Source: Ophioceras dolichostomum (taxonomy: Eukaryota; Ascomycota; Sordariomycetes; Magnaporthales; Ophioceraceae). Taken from it: 64,000 bases of DNA. Made by a program: the position numbers and the translations under genes. The stretch is from NCBI GenBank assembly GCA_003049485.1, contig PYST01000104.1:46474-110473 (forward strand), written 5' to 3'. Positions 46,414-57,287 of this stretch are shown here, piece by piece (position 1 is the stretch's first letter; the number at the start of each line of letters is the position of its first letter). The notes under the pieces were generated by a model. The model saw only the letters and a program-made list of their open reading frames with translations, was not told where the DNA came from and did not search any database.

Positions 46414-48585
46414 ATGCCGCCCAAGAGGGGCCGGGGCGGTCGATATGGAGGTGGCGGGGCGAGAAAGGGAGCGCCCGCCAACGTCTCTTCGCAGGCAATG
46501 GACGACTTCCTTTCGGAGGCGATGAGCGGTTAGGTGCCCTGAATCCGACTTCTAGCATGCCTCAAATAGGTACTCCACGAGGATACTAACCGAATCTGCT
46601 CAAGTACGCGTAGGCTTTTCCATGAGGGACGAAGCTAGGAACACGACTCGGGACCACCTTAAATGGGACAGGGACGAGAGGTTGCGCTACAGGCCCATCA
46701 CCTTTGTTAGTGCTGGATTCATCGAGCCTCTCAAAGAATTCCAAATCCAGCCGCCTGTGGCCAAGCCAGAAGAGCCTGTCCCTTCCGACGGACCAGATAG
46801 CGTGCTCGAGCAACCCGAAGTACCGGCCGTCTCGCACGAGGTCACGACAGCCTCACTCTCCGTTCCCTTTGACACACAACCACCGGCGTCGGACGCCTCG
46901 AATGCTGCCTTTTTCGTCGACACATCGGGCGACAAGTCTCTCTGTCAAGAAACTCCTGCACCCGTGCTCATCACAGATCGCAGTGCACATGCACATGGAG
47001 AGGATTCGGATTCCAGCGAGGAGGTGATCCTGTATAAAGGTCGGGCTTCGGCTGCCAAGGCCACAGCATCCCGCCGTGTCACCATCCAGCACTCACGCAG
47101 AGAGCTCGATATGGTCGGGAGGAGACTCGAGGTCCGCACTAAAGCTGTCGTGGAGGAGTCCGTGCTGGAGACCTCGCGGTCGCAGCCGAAGCTGCCGCCA
47201 CACCAAGACCCCAAGCCCCTGACACCGCTGTCAGTGACTATTGACAGGCCGAAAGCTGCCGCTCAAAGCAATCACCCTGAAGAAGTCGAGAAACATAAAA
47301 TAGATAGCGACGATGCACCTGTCCTGGGGGATGGGGACGATAGTGACGCCCTACTCTCGGACTACATCAAGAACATGGATGGCATGGAGGAACTGCTCGC
47401 GCATCACCAGCAATTTGCTCGGCGAGAGCTCGGAGGTGGCCATGACGAAGTGCTCAGCGAGGGACCGGCGGCCTCCAATAGCTCCGCGGGCGCCGATAGT
47501 GACGACGAGCCCCCCCTGGACGATCCCCTAGCGACTGGAGATCCCTCGGCTGCAGTGTCCGAGGCAGATGAATGGCCTGTTGATGTCGATGACGCCGAAC
47601 TCGCCAGGCTTCTGGCCAAGCAAGAGGCTCTCGGTCTAGGCGGCGACAAGCTGCTTCTCTTCGATGAAGCTATTGCTCCCAACCGTCGACGCTCCCGCCG
47701 CAAGCCGTTTCAGGCCAAGCACGCCCAAAAATCGCCGCCTGACAGTGCCAGCGGCGTCGCCCAAATTTTCGACGACCTCGACCTCCTAATGGACTGGGAT
47801 CGCACTAACCCCCCGCGCCGAAAGTCGAAGGCTAAGCTAGGTGAAGTTAAGTTCAATGTTAGCGACGACGAGCTCCGAGCCGCCATGGAAGCGTCCTATG
47901 GCACGGACAGGCTTAAGAAAGCCGAGAGGAAGAAGGAGCGAGAAGTGCTACGTGCCAAAGGAATGCTGGGCAAAAATGCGGACCCCGACGACACTAGAGT
48001 CAAATATCCGGACGGCATTAATATAGCCGAGCTCGAGGAGGAGCTCAGGACCTTCCTAATGGGACCTGACCCTAGGTAAGGCGAAACCCCCTCAACCTCC
48101 ACACCGTCGAGAACCCGTAGAAAGAGGCCTGACATAAACTGTCTCGCAGCCTCACGCTGCCGCCAATGGATTCGTCGGCTCGAAAGATTATCCATGAGGT
48201 TGCCAATCGGCTGAAGATGAAGTCGAAGTCAACTGGCAGCGGTGACCAGAGGCGGCCGGTTCTGCATCGCACTAAGAATACGGCCAGGTACAACGAGGAG
48301 CTCGTCCACCAAGTCCTGGCGCGGATCCACCGGAAGTCATTCCCCCGTCTCGATAAGCAGCGGAGGTCGGGTACCGGCGGTGGGAGCGGCTACGCCGCCC
48401 TGCGGTACAAAGATGGCGAGGTCGTCGGGGGCTCTGCTCCAGAGCTAGGCGAGACAAACAAGGGCCGGACCATGCTGGAGAAGATGGGCTGGACCAAGGG
48501 CACAGGGCTGGGAGCCGTTGACAACAAGGGTATCCTGGAGCCTGTGGCCCACGTAGTCAAGATCTCGAAGGCTGGACTGGGTTGA
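46414..48585 (+). CDS. sqs1: SQS1-like R3H and G-patch protein
   Basis: Predicted cofactor of the DEAH helicase PRP43 in splicing and ribosome biogenesis, as for yeast SQS1/PFA1. Exons 46414-46528, 46614-48075 and 48150-48585, 670 residues. Exon 1 encodes a basic Gly-rich start (MPPKRGRGGRYGGGGARKG). Splicing gives AMSGFSMRDEARN, then RPITFVSAGFIEPLKEF as in the family. The middle is acidic and low complexity, with repeated D/E-rich segments (DEPPLDDPL; WPVDVDDAELARLLAKQE). The final exon begins SLTLPPMDSSARKIIHEVAN, an R3H domain (GDQRRPVLHRTKNTA), and ends with a G-patch (MLEKMGWTKGTGLGAVDNKG). Nuclear or nucleolar by inference. Confidence 0.92.
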
Positions 48586-48990
48586 TCTGGAGGAGCGGAT
48601 CTACTCCAGATTACGATTGCGTAGATTGTATCCATAGATGCTGCGCGAACCACATTCACCATCGATTCGCCTAACTGCTGCCGAAAGATCGGGGGCGACA
48701 TCGCAACATTTCGAAATCGATTGTATCTTTCCACGACAACACGGCTGGAGCGATTGAAGTTTTGTTCATGCAGGATTTGTTTCTCCCTAAATCCTAAGTC
48801 TCAAGGTATTGTACAACCGCGAACCCCGGACCAGAAGACAGTGTCCCAAAAAGAAAAAAAAATCAAAACCATCCCATAACGCATTAGGAGGCGCAAGGTG
48901 AGGACGAACCCTTCGCCAACCCGTCATGACACCCGTGCCGAAAGCAAACCCATGCCCGAAAAAGAAAAAGGAAAAAGACCAAAGACATGC
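48586..48990. other. Convergent 3' ends, SQS1 / H2B
   Basis: 405 bp with A-rich patches (48848-48870, 48958-48975), likely the H2B 3' untranslated region and flank. No gene seen. Confidence 0.7.
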
Positions 48991-49556
48991 TTATTTCGTC
49001 GACGACGAGTACTTGGTCACAGCCTTGGTTCCCTCCGACACGGCGTGCTTGGCGAGCTCACCAGGCAGAATGAGGCGGACGCTAAAACAGTGCTGTTAGT
49101 ATGTGCCTTCCCTTAGTCGACTGTAATGTGAGCCGGAAACTTACGAGGTCTGGATCTCTCGCGACGAAATGGTCGACTTCTTGTTGTAGGCAGCCAACTT
49201 CGACGCCTCGGTGGCGACCCGCTCGAAGATGTCGTTGACGAACGAGTTCAGGATCGACATGGCACGGTTCGAGATGCCCGTGTCGGGGTGGACCTGCTTC
49301 AGAACTGCATGGAAAGTTAGAAAGGCCGGGTCTGAAAATGGAACGCGTTTGGCGGTATGCGAGGCGCGTCCAAACTGAGCAAATGAGACCTACCCTTGTA
49401 GATGTAAGAAGAGTACGTCTCCTTGCGGGTCTTCGTCCGCTTCTTCTTGTCGCCCGAAGCAGCGGTCTTCTTGCCCGCATCCTTCTTCTCGGGAGCCTTC
49501 GAGGCAGTCGCCGGCGCCTTGGACGCAGGCTTCTTATCCGCAGCCTTAGGAGGCAT
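48991..49556 (-). CDS. htb1: Histone H2B
   Basis: Core histone. Exons 49556-49394, 49304-49145 and 49081-48991, 137 residues. The N-terminal tail is lysine/alanine-rich ([20 protein letters not shown]). The histone fold starts at [12 protein letters not shown] and continues after the first splice with [51 protein letters not shown], and [20 protein letters not shown] after the second. The C-terminal helix contains the lysine in [10 protein letters not shown] that corresponds to the conserved ubiquitinated residue. It is divergently arranged with H2A, 2.0 kb between start codons. Confidence 0.98.
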
Positions 49557-51571
49557 TTTTGTGATGTGAGTGGGGAAAAAAGGTTGAAAAGTGATGCTTG
49601 GTGTGAAAGATGAGCTTTCAGACAAACGTCTTTGATGATGCTGGCGTGTGGTTGCGTGAGAAGAAAAGTTGTGAGTTGTTGTTGGATGAATTGATAGTTT
49701 TGGGGGGGAGCGCTGCCTTTTGTAGTTCAACGCGACGGCCACTAGCGCCATTACTGATTGGGGCGCCCTGCCTCGCTGGATTGATTCTCAACGCGGCGAA
49801 AATGCGAAAATGCGAGTGGGTGGTACGTGCGCACCCGCCGAAAAATGTGGCAGCAGCAAGGAAGAGTCGCAGCGACACACCCCAGCCGAAGTTCCCACAT
49901 CCAGCTGACGCTTCTTCTGATTGGCCGTATCCTCCAGCTCTGTCAACAACATCGAAAACGGGAAGTGACCCAACAGGCACGTTGTAGAGAGCAAACAGGC
50001 ATCTGCTCATGAAAAATCACACGCGATCAATGCAAGTGAACTTCGACGGAGTGGGGCAGCGCAGAATTCACTGCTTTGCATATGTTGTTCGCATACACGT
50101 CGCGTCGCGCACCACAGCCCATCCGCCGTGGGAAACCCCATCGCGAGCTTGCCACCCCGATAGCTTTCTTCAATGGACCTACCTCTATCTATACCTCGTA
50201 GAAGTTGCGTCACTGTAGCTTGTTGTGGAGCAACTGCTTCATCTTGTGCATGTGTGCTTGGATGGCCTATCCACGCAGTCGATATGGGCGACATCCGCAC
50301 GCTCGCCAGCTGCCGTCCGGCGCACCCCGGCTCCGGCAGCAATACTCGATCAGTTGTCCATGTTTCTCCATGCTCCGTTCTCCCCGAGTCACTGCTATAT
50401 CATCTCCGCGTCTAGCAACAAAGACCTCCCGCGTCCGGGCCCGGGTAGAAGCGTTCTGGACACCATCCGGACCCTCCCGACTATGGAGAACTGGCTCTTG
50501 ACCTCTCCGATGAGCATATCACTACGCCGTGAGGTTCCTGGCATGTACTGATAATCCTAGATGGCATTCTGGTTGGACTTGGAGGTCAAATCAAGATATT
50601 TTGAAGCTGTACAAAATATCTGTCATACATACAAGGGGGAAAAAGAGGAAAAAACACTGATACCAAACACCGAAGAAATCGGTCAAGGCATCACGGTCAA
50701 GGCATCATGGTACCGCCCACTCGACTTGAAAATGTTGATCTTCATCCGACTTTTGGAAAGGACATGGAGCCAAGGCCGAGAGTCAGAACCAGAAACCCCA
50801 CTCATTCTTCCAGTTCCTGGACCGAAAGAGTCCACAGTCCGTTAAAACGCCCTCAGTCAGTGCCTCATACAACAAAAGGAAACGGCTTCCAGGACACTTC
50901 GACGGCGACAAGACTACTTGACAAAAGCGAATGCAGTTGAGGCAGCGACGGGCGAAGAAAGAGAAAGGAAAAAAGGACAGGAGGGAATTGTTGGACGAGC
51001 AAGGACTGAGTGATCTGGTCGAGAGCGCCAGTCTGTGACGCAGGCAGGCCGGCCAGCCAGCAAAATCAGCCAGTGTTGAGATGGGCAGACTAGCTGGTGC
51101 AATCACAACGTTGCGTGGCTGGAGAAGGAAAATGGCGGCCGCAAGGGAGAGCCATATTCGCGTCTGGGGGGAGGGAGGTGGGTAAATAAAGGAAGGCCTG
51201 GGTTTGATTATTCTTGGAGAGACCTGCCGTGCAACCCTCCGATAAGCCAGGTTTGACCGATTACGTTCCCAATTTTCTGTTGGCTGCTGATTTCCCCGAT
51301 CCGCAGGCACAAACAAGTCCGGTTTGGGACTAGCGTGGAATGCGCAAGCTGGTGATCCGTGATCTTGCCTCCGACACGCGAAAACTACTTAATCGCTGAG
51401 CTCCCCCCCACCACTTCGAACCAACTTCCTTTCCTCTCCATCTAACCAAACTCTCAATCAACCACCCAGCTACGCTCATCCATCGATTATTGCAAGGCCT
51501 CTGTGTCTCTACGCTCATCGCGCAACTCATCCGTTTTCTACACCTTTTAACCACCCCAAACTACCATCAAA
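49557..51571. promoter_or_regulatory. H2B / H2A divergent regulatory region
   Basis: 2.0 kb between the two histone start codons, so shared control elements are expected. Inverted CCAAT boxes (ATTGG) lie at 49757-49761 and 49920-49924, close to H2B. A long C/T-rich leader precedes H2A (51370-51571). No gene was recognised; the minus-strand frame at 50783-51316 lacks coding features. Confidence 0.65.
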
Positions 51572-52212
51572 ATGACTGGAGGCGGCAAGTCCGGCGGCAA
51601 GGCCAGCGGTTCCAAGAACGCGCAATCGTGAGTTCCCTCCTGCACTGCTCTACTGCCCTTGGGTCCTTTCCTTCTAGTCGCGTCTTCGTGCCAGGATCAT
51701 CAACCCTAGCCCTCCATGACGCGTCTCTTTCCAATGGTCCCGTTTCGGACGCATCACGGTGGATCGTCAAGCTGACACGTCTTCTCCAATTAGTCGGTCG
51801 TCCAAGGCAGGTCTGGCATTCCCCGTCGGTCGTGTCCACCGTCTGCTCAGGAAGGGCAACTACGCCCAGCGTGTCGGTGCCGGCGCGCCTGTGTACCTGG
51901 CCGCCGTCCTCGAGTACCTCGCGGCCGAGATTCTCGAGTTGGCTGGCAACGCTGCTCGCGACAACAAGAAGACCCGCATCATCCCCCGCCATCTGCAGCT
52001 GGCTATCCGCAACGATGAGGAGCTGAACAAGCTTCTGGGTCATGTCACCATCGCCCAGGGTGGTGTTCTGCCCAACATCCACCAGAGTAGGTCCCATTCG
52101 CATCTTGGCAGCATACATCCGAGCCTGGTTACTAACGCGCTCTTTCTCTCTAGACCTGCTTCCGAAGAAGACTGGCAAGGCTAGTGGCAAGAACCTGAGC
52201 CAGGAGCTGTGA
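51572..52212 (+). CDS. hta1: Histone H2A
   Basis: Core histone. Exons 51572-51627, 51794-52086 and 52154-52212, 135 residues. Tail MTGGGKSGGKASGSKNAQS; after the first splice RSSKAGLAFPVGRVHRLLRK, then RVGAGAPVYLAAVLEYLAAE, ILELAGNAARDNKKTRIIPR (acidic-patch region with EELNKLLGHVTIAQGG), and after the second NLLPKKTGKASGKNLSQEL. The final SQEL is the phosphorylation motif that makes fungal H2A act like H2A.X in DNA damage signalling. Confidence 0.98.
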
Positions 52213-52710
52213 TTTTGGGTGCATTTTCTTTTTTCGGGTCGGTCTGTTTGGGTGTCATGACTTTTGGGGTCTCGGGTTCACGGGGTTACTATGGGTTGCT
52301 TTTTTGCTTTAGGGCTGTACATTAATTCCCCACGGCAAATGGTCATGAATGACATCGATTTTTTGAACACCTTCCATTTGTCTGGTCCGCGTTCGGCTTG
52401 GTGGCTCGGTTCTGTCTCCTGCAGTTGGACCAGCATGCACTCCGCGTCGCGTTCGTCGAGTCGGCCATTCTTGGGCCGTGTTTGCGGTGCTGTGGTCCGA
52501 TCACAATTGCTCAGTCGCCATGTGTCGCGAACTGGAGTTTTCAAGATCATCGTCTTGTTATTGTCCACTTTCAGCTTTGGAAGTCTGGTCGCTGCATCTT
52601 CGGTACGGTGTGCGGTATCATGTTGGTTCTGGACAATTTTCGTCTATTCCACAGCCACGCCCTATGTACAAATTCCACATGCCCTCAAGACCTGGCTACA
52701 AAGCCCCCGC
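52213..52710. other. Convergent 3' ends, H2A / NDUFB9
   Basis: About 500 bp, T/G-rich after H2A. No gene or RNA seen. Confidence 0.7.
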
Positions 52711-53312
52711 TCAAAACTTGAGCGACCGTGGAGCTAGGGAAGAAAGTCAGTAATGCTGCGCCGGGTGTCGTAATAAGGGCGGGTGATGTCTTACGGTCGA
52801 GTATTGGGGCCGGCAGGTTTCGCTCATATTTGGAGCCTGAAATTAGAGCTGTCAGTACGCAGTCTCGGAGAGGGTGCATCGCGTTGTATCGGGCGAGTTG
52901 AAAGACAGGGCATACCTCCTGGGGCCGTAGGGTGGATATATGGGTCTGGATGCTTCCATGTGTCGAGTAGCTTCTCGGTCTCGTTGAGCAAACGCTGCGA
53001 AGACTCCGTCAGTCATCAATCCTCCCAATCACATCTCAGACGAGCACGTCGGCTAACAGTGTCGAGCTTCGGTTATCGGCATACTCGTATCTGTCTCGGC
53101 TCGGTGATGTTTCTATTCGCCTCGAATAGGGACCGAATATAGATGGCCTGCCCCCGCCACATGCTCCGCTGGACGGCCCAGTCGAGCGACAGTTTCAGGG
53201 AACGGCGGTAGAGAGATCTAGCTTTCGGCATCAGCAACACGGCGCGGAGAACAAGAGCTGGTGGCGGAACTCGAGTCAATGGTACTCACAACGCAGCTTG
53301 TCTCGTCGACAT
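52711..53312 (-). CDS. NDUFB9: Complex I LYR subunit NDUFB9 (B22-like)
   Basis: Small accessory subunit of mitochondrial NADH:ubiquinone oxidoreductase membrane arm. Five short exons: 53312-53290, 53217-53085, 52994-52916, 52836-52795 and 52733-52711, 99 residues; all phases agree. Exon 1 encodes MSTRQAAL. Splicing gives LSLYRRSLKLSLDWAVQRSM, with the LYR-type motif near the N-terminus, then WRGQAIYIRSLFEANRNITE, PRQIRRLLNETEKLLDTWKH, PDPYIHPTAPGGSKYERNLP, and APILDPPRSLKF at the end. The last intron (61 nt, GTAAGA donor, TACTGACT branch, CCCTAG acceptor) is inferred; reading through would add a longer tail. The gene is easy to miss because no exon exceeds 133 nt. It faces KGD2 across 0.55 kb. 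Confidence 0.9.
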
Positions 53313-53865
53313 GGCTGGGTCGGCGCCGCGTCTGGCGGGTTTGGGCCAGGAGATGGAGCAAGGAGTCGTCGTAGACCAAGCTGATAGTTTTAGCCTCGGG
53401 GGGGCAAGAAAAACCGTCTGCAGGTGAACGTGTGAGATTGGATGTTCCCAATTGCACGCCGTGAGCCTCTAGATGTCGGTCGGTTCGTTGACACGATGCT
53501 TGGACCAGCTGCGAGGAAATGGAAATCTCGGGATAATGAGTGGAGGGACCCAGCTGTGTGCACGGGCCCAACATCAGACATCGTTCCCCCCAGCCGATCT
53601 GATGCCGAACAAATCCCGCGGATCAATCCCTGATTGGGTGGTTTTTCTGGAATCGGCAACGTGCAGGCTGTCTCTCCTGCAAGCTGAGGTCAGTGAGGTT
53701 TTTCAATTTCAGAAGCCCTTCCAGCCAGGAATTAATATTTTCTTCCAAGCCCTTTTCTGTTCCATTCTGCCATTGACTCTGCACATTCACTATCTTTGCA
53801 GCTTGCCAGTCCCCTCTTCTCTCTACTCTCGTTTTGTCTTCTCATTTCACACACAGACACTCAAC
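53313..53865. promoter_or_regulatory. Divergent promoter NDUFB9 / KGD2 with CCAAT boxes
   Basis: 553 bp between the start codons of two mitochondrial energy genes. ATTGG (inverted CCAAT) occurs at 53437-53441 and 53633-53637, the type of site bound by the HAP complex that controls respiratory genes in fungi. The part before KGD2 is C/T-rich (53750-53865). Confidence 0.6.
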
Positions 53866-55397
53866 ATGCTGTCAAGAAGACTAGTAACGGCGGCGCGTCT
53901 GTTGCCGCTTCGTCCGTCCCAGCAGCCCTTGCGACGTGTTCCCCTTCCAGCGCTATTCCAAACCATCCGAACCTATGCCGACCAGGTGGTCAAGGTGCCC
54001 CAGATGGCCGAGTCCATCTCGGAAGGAACTTTGAAGCAGTTCGCCAAGCAGGTTGGCGACTTCGTTGAGCAGGACGAGGAAATCGCCACCATCGAGACGG
54101 ACAAGGTACGCGCATCTGCCTGCGGCGTCCTCTCCTCGCAGCTGCTCTTGTAGGCGATATGCAGCTAACACTCTTGTTTTCTGTGCAGATCGACGTTGCC
54201 GTCAATGCCCCCGCTGCCGGCACCATCAAGGAGTTCCTGGCCAACGAGGAGGACACTGTCGTGGTCGGCCAGGACCTGGTGAGAATCGAGCTGGGCGGCG
54301 CGCCAGCCGAGGGCGGCGAGAAGAAAGCGAAGGAGCCAAAGGATGAGCCTGTCACCCCATCGAAGGCTTCTGAAGACGAAAAGCCAGCCCCCACGCCGCA
54401 GCCGAAGTCAGAGCCGCCGAAGAAGCAGGAGAGCCCCTCTGCGCTTGAGAAGAAGGAGCCAGCATCTTCGAAACAGCCGTCGAAAGAGTCATCATCACCG
54501 ACTCTGGGGAAGCGGGAGGAACGCAAGGTCTGCCAGCCCCCTAAACACCGGGTTCTTTGTGCCTTTACCTATTCTAGCTGACAACCGGCCTCGCTGGCAC
54601 CACACGAAGTAGGTCAAGATGAACCGCATGCGCCTCCGTATCGCGGAGCGTCTCAAGCAGTCGCAGAACACTGCGGCGTCACTGACCACGTTCAACGAGG
54701 TGGATATGTCGTCTCTGATGGAGTTCAGGAAATTGTACAAGGATGATGTGCTGAAGAAGACCGGCGTCAAGCTCGGGTTCATGAGCGCGTTCGCCCGGGC
54801 TTGCGTGCTCGCCATGCGCGATATCCCTGTGGTCAACGCATCGATTGAGGGCCCCGACGGCGGAGACACGATTGTCTACAGGGACTACGTCGACATCAGC
54901 GTGGCCGTCGCGACCGAGAAGGGTCTGGTAACACCGGTCGTCCGCAATGTGGAGGGCATGGAGACACTGGTTGATATTGAAAAAGCCATTGCTGACCTGG
55001 GCAAGAAGGTTAGAGCTGTCTCTTTTCGTCTCCCCCTCGCCTCTCGCGACGCACCCTCGCTTCGTTCTGTCCGCTAACTTATCCGACCGTTGTTGCTCAG
55101 GCGCGAGACGGAAAGCTCACGATCGAGGATATGGCTGGAGGCACATTCACCATCAGCAACGGCGGCGTTTTCGGCTCGTTGATGGGCACTCCGATCATCA
55201 ACCTGCCTCAGACCGCCGTGCTTGGCCTGCACGCCATCAAGGAGCGCCCCATCGCTGTGAACGGGAAGGTCGAGATTCGGCCTATGATGTACCTCGCTTT
55301 GACTTACGACCATAGGCTGTTGGATGGCAGGGAGGCTGTGCAGTTCCTGGTCAAAGTGAAGGAGCATATCGAGGACCCCCGACGCATGCTGCTGTAA
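53866..55397 (+). CDS. kgd2: Dihydrolipoyllysine succinyltransferase, E2 of 2-oxoglutarate dehydrogenase
   Basis: Mitochondrial E2 core enzyme of the TCA cycle that transfers the succinyl group from lipoate to CoA. Exons 53866-54105, 54189-54527, 54613-55008 and 55101-55397, 423 residues. A basic targeting peptide (MLSRRLVTAARLLPLRPSQQ) ends near RTYADQ. The lipoyl domain has the modified lysine in ATIETDK, right at the first splice, followed by IDVAVNAPAAGTIKEF. A K/E/P-rich linker (about 165-190) lacks the E3-binding domain, as expected for this E2 type. The catalytic domain runs from VKMNRMRLRIAERLKQSQNT with GLVTPVVRNVEGM, GGTFTISNGGVFGSLMGTPI to the active-site TYDHRLLDGREAVQFL. Confidence 0.97.
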
Positions 55398-55643
55398 GCG
55401 TAGCTAGGCCTGGGTATTTAATGGTCGACTCCGTTGCATAGTCTTGTATATAGTATACAGTAAATAGCGTCTCGGTAGTATTGATTGCTAACAACAGATG
55501 AAAAGTTAGCATTTTTAAATATAAAAAGCGATAACTTAGTTAACGTGGTTTATCATTAAGCGCCGCACATCATTGAGCGCCGCACTTTTCCAGACCTCCC
55601 AACTTCTAATCCTTACAACTCCACGAAAAAAAGTCCCAATGAA
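55398..55643. other. KGD2 3' flank and edge of the transposon block
   Basis: The first 100 bp are A/T-rich KGD2 3' flank. From about 55539 the sequence TTAGTTAACGTGG and two 17-bp repeats probably mark the end of a pogo/Fot1-like element. Confidence 0.55.
55552..55585. repeat. Two adjacent 17-bp subterminal repeats
   Basis: ATCATTAAGCGCCGCAC (55552-55568) and ATCATTGAGCGCCGCAC (55569-55585) sit head to tail, one mismatch apart, about 60 bp beyond the transposase stop codon and just inside a TA. They fit a transposon terminal region. The partner terminus is not in the window. Confidence 0.6.
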
Positions 55644-56142
55644 TTAATCCAACTCAAAATCTGACGAACTATCTACATCTTTTGCCTTCGAGCAAGTCCT
55701 TGCATTATGTCCGGTCTTGTGGCAAATGCTACATTGCCGGACGCCCGTATTGCGCCGCTTCGCTGGCTCCTTCTCCGCACCCTCGTCGCGTCTTTCTTCC
55801 TCAACCACGCCCTTCTCGACCAAAAGCTGGCTAGCCTGCTCACCGCTGAGAGGCCCAGAATCTTGTAGCCGAGTCCTTTTTGCCCTCCAGCGTTTTGAAA
55901 GGGCCTCGTTGGCCTGTTCAAACGCCTTGACCCGACCAGACAAAAGGGTGATCAGGTGACCAACTGCCACCGTAGCCTTCGTTAGCTGGTCGACTGAACG
56001 TAGAATCGGTGTTGGAGAGCTTCCTTGATGCCTGGCCACTTGACTTTTAATCAGAATCCCTTGTGAAAGTGCTTCTGCAGCGGTCTGTGGCGTCTGTGAG
56101 ACCCAAGGCAGGGGCGGGCCGTCGGCGGTCCCGGGAGGTATC
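55644..56142 (-). pseudogene. 3' fragment of a pogo/Fot1-like DNA transposase
   Basis: About 165 C-terminal residues in one open frame ending TAA at 55644. The composition and order fit the end of fungal pogo-class DDE transposases: a region like SVDQLTKATVAVGHLITLLS, a K/R-rich helix (ANEALSKRWRAKRTRLQDSG), GPLSGEQASQLL, and a zinc knuckle CSICHKTGHNARTC followed by an acidic tail. The DDE catalytic domain and 5' half are missing because the frame passes at 56142/56143 into a gypsy LTR. The gene was interrupted by insertion of that element, so it is dead. Confidence 0.75.
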
Positions 56143-56414
56143 TGTTGGAAGGCCCAGGTAGAAAGCGTTTGCACGCGTGCGATATGAAGGGTTGCCAAAG
56201 CAGGTTTAATTCTTCATGTGTTCTAAGCTAGGTTCTATGGAAGAGGCAGAGGGAAAGTCCCTCCCTTTAAGTACGGGGAGAGGTGGAAGGTCGATGACGT
56301 TGACTGAGGCAATCGTTGACGTAGTCGTTGACGTTGTGACTTGGCCAGAGCCTCGTGGTCACTCGAGGCTTTGCGGTCAACAACTCTGATGATTAGTGAT
56401 CATCAGTCAACACA
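56143..56414 (-). mobile_element. LTR (3' LTR) of the minus-strand Ty3/gypsy element
   Basis: 272 bp, on the minus strand starting TGTGTTGACTGATGATC and ending CCTTCCAACA (TG...CA ends). An AG-rich tract (56424-56440, minus strand GCGAAAGAAAAAGTGCC) lies just before its start, as a polypurine tract should. About 90% identical by eye to 61168-61441 in the opposite orientation. Beyond its outer end is transposase sequence beginning GATAC, the candidate target-site duplication. Confidence 0.8.
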
Positions 56415-57287
56415 ATCAACACAGGCACTTTTTCTTTCGCCGAAGTCCCTAGTAGAACAAGCTGCTTGGCAACAGAGGCTGCCACTAAGTGGTAGTCCCT
56501 GCATTGCCTTTGGTGCGGTCAGCCCAACCTTGCACTCGGATGCTAAGTTCATTAGTGTCCACGAACTTGGAAAGGGCCTAATTGGGGTTGGCTTTGGTCA
56601 TGGCGTCGGCCGAGTTGTCGTCTCCGTGTATCCAGCGGATCTCATAGAGCTCTCGGCGTTCGTATGACTGTCGGAGAGTCATGACGTCTATCATGATGTA
56701 ACGACTGGCTTTTGCAAGCGGAATAGAAAAGGAGGTTGCTCAATTCTCATCACAAGCAGGTGGCTGAAAACGTGAATGCAGGAACAGCCTGTCTCTTGTC
56801 CTGTTCTCTCAAGAGCAAGACCAAGATGAAAGAGCAGAGAACCAAGAATGAAGAACAAAGAACAGAGACGATCGCTTGACTCCCTCCTTCACTCCAAGTG
56901 AGAGGGGAAAGCAACAAGCTAAATACAAAGCAAAGAGCAGTGACCTTTGGGCAGTGACCTCTATCTGATCTTCGTCTCGAAGATGCTCCAGGCCATGCCT
57001 AGTCCCTTGCGTTTCCAACGTCCTTGTCATAGCACAATCGGCCATAGCGCGATCGTGCACTCCTCAGCTCGCCCGTTGTTACAACTATTTTCCCCCAAGG
57101 AAGACTGCCCTCAGTCTTATCCCTTAGGTAACTAGAGGCAACAAGGCTTAACAACACTTTGGCAACAGCAGCAACGCTTCATGGCGTGCGGGGCGCTGAG
57201 CCTACAGGTCTAACCTCGGCCTCTAACGCTGGTCGCCAGTAAACCCCCGAAAAAGGACTGACCAACTTGGTCGACCTCATGCAATTC
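56415..57287 (-). mobile_element. Noncoding 3' internal region of the gypsy element
   Basis: 0.87 kb between the pol stop codon and the 3' LTR. No long frame in the element's orientation. It ends at the polypurine tract. I see no env-like gene. Confidence 0.6.

Noticed and set aside
52734..52794. Read-through C-terminus of NDUFB9 without the last intron
   Set aside because: The 61-nt stretch has a GTAAGA donor, a TACTGACT branch site and a CCCTAG acceptor, and the spliced tail is shorter and closer to the family, so the intron was preferred. Not proven.
56143..56198. N-terminus of the transposase frame beginning at 56198
   Set aside because: These codons are LTR sequence. The transposase part starts at 56142.
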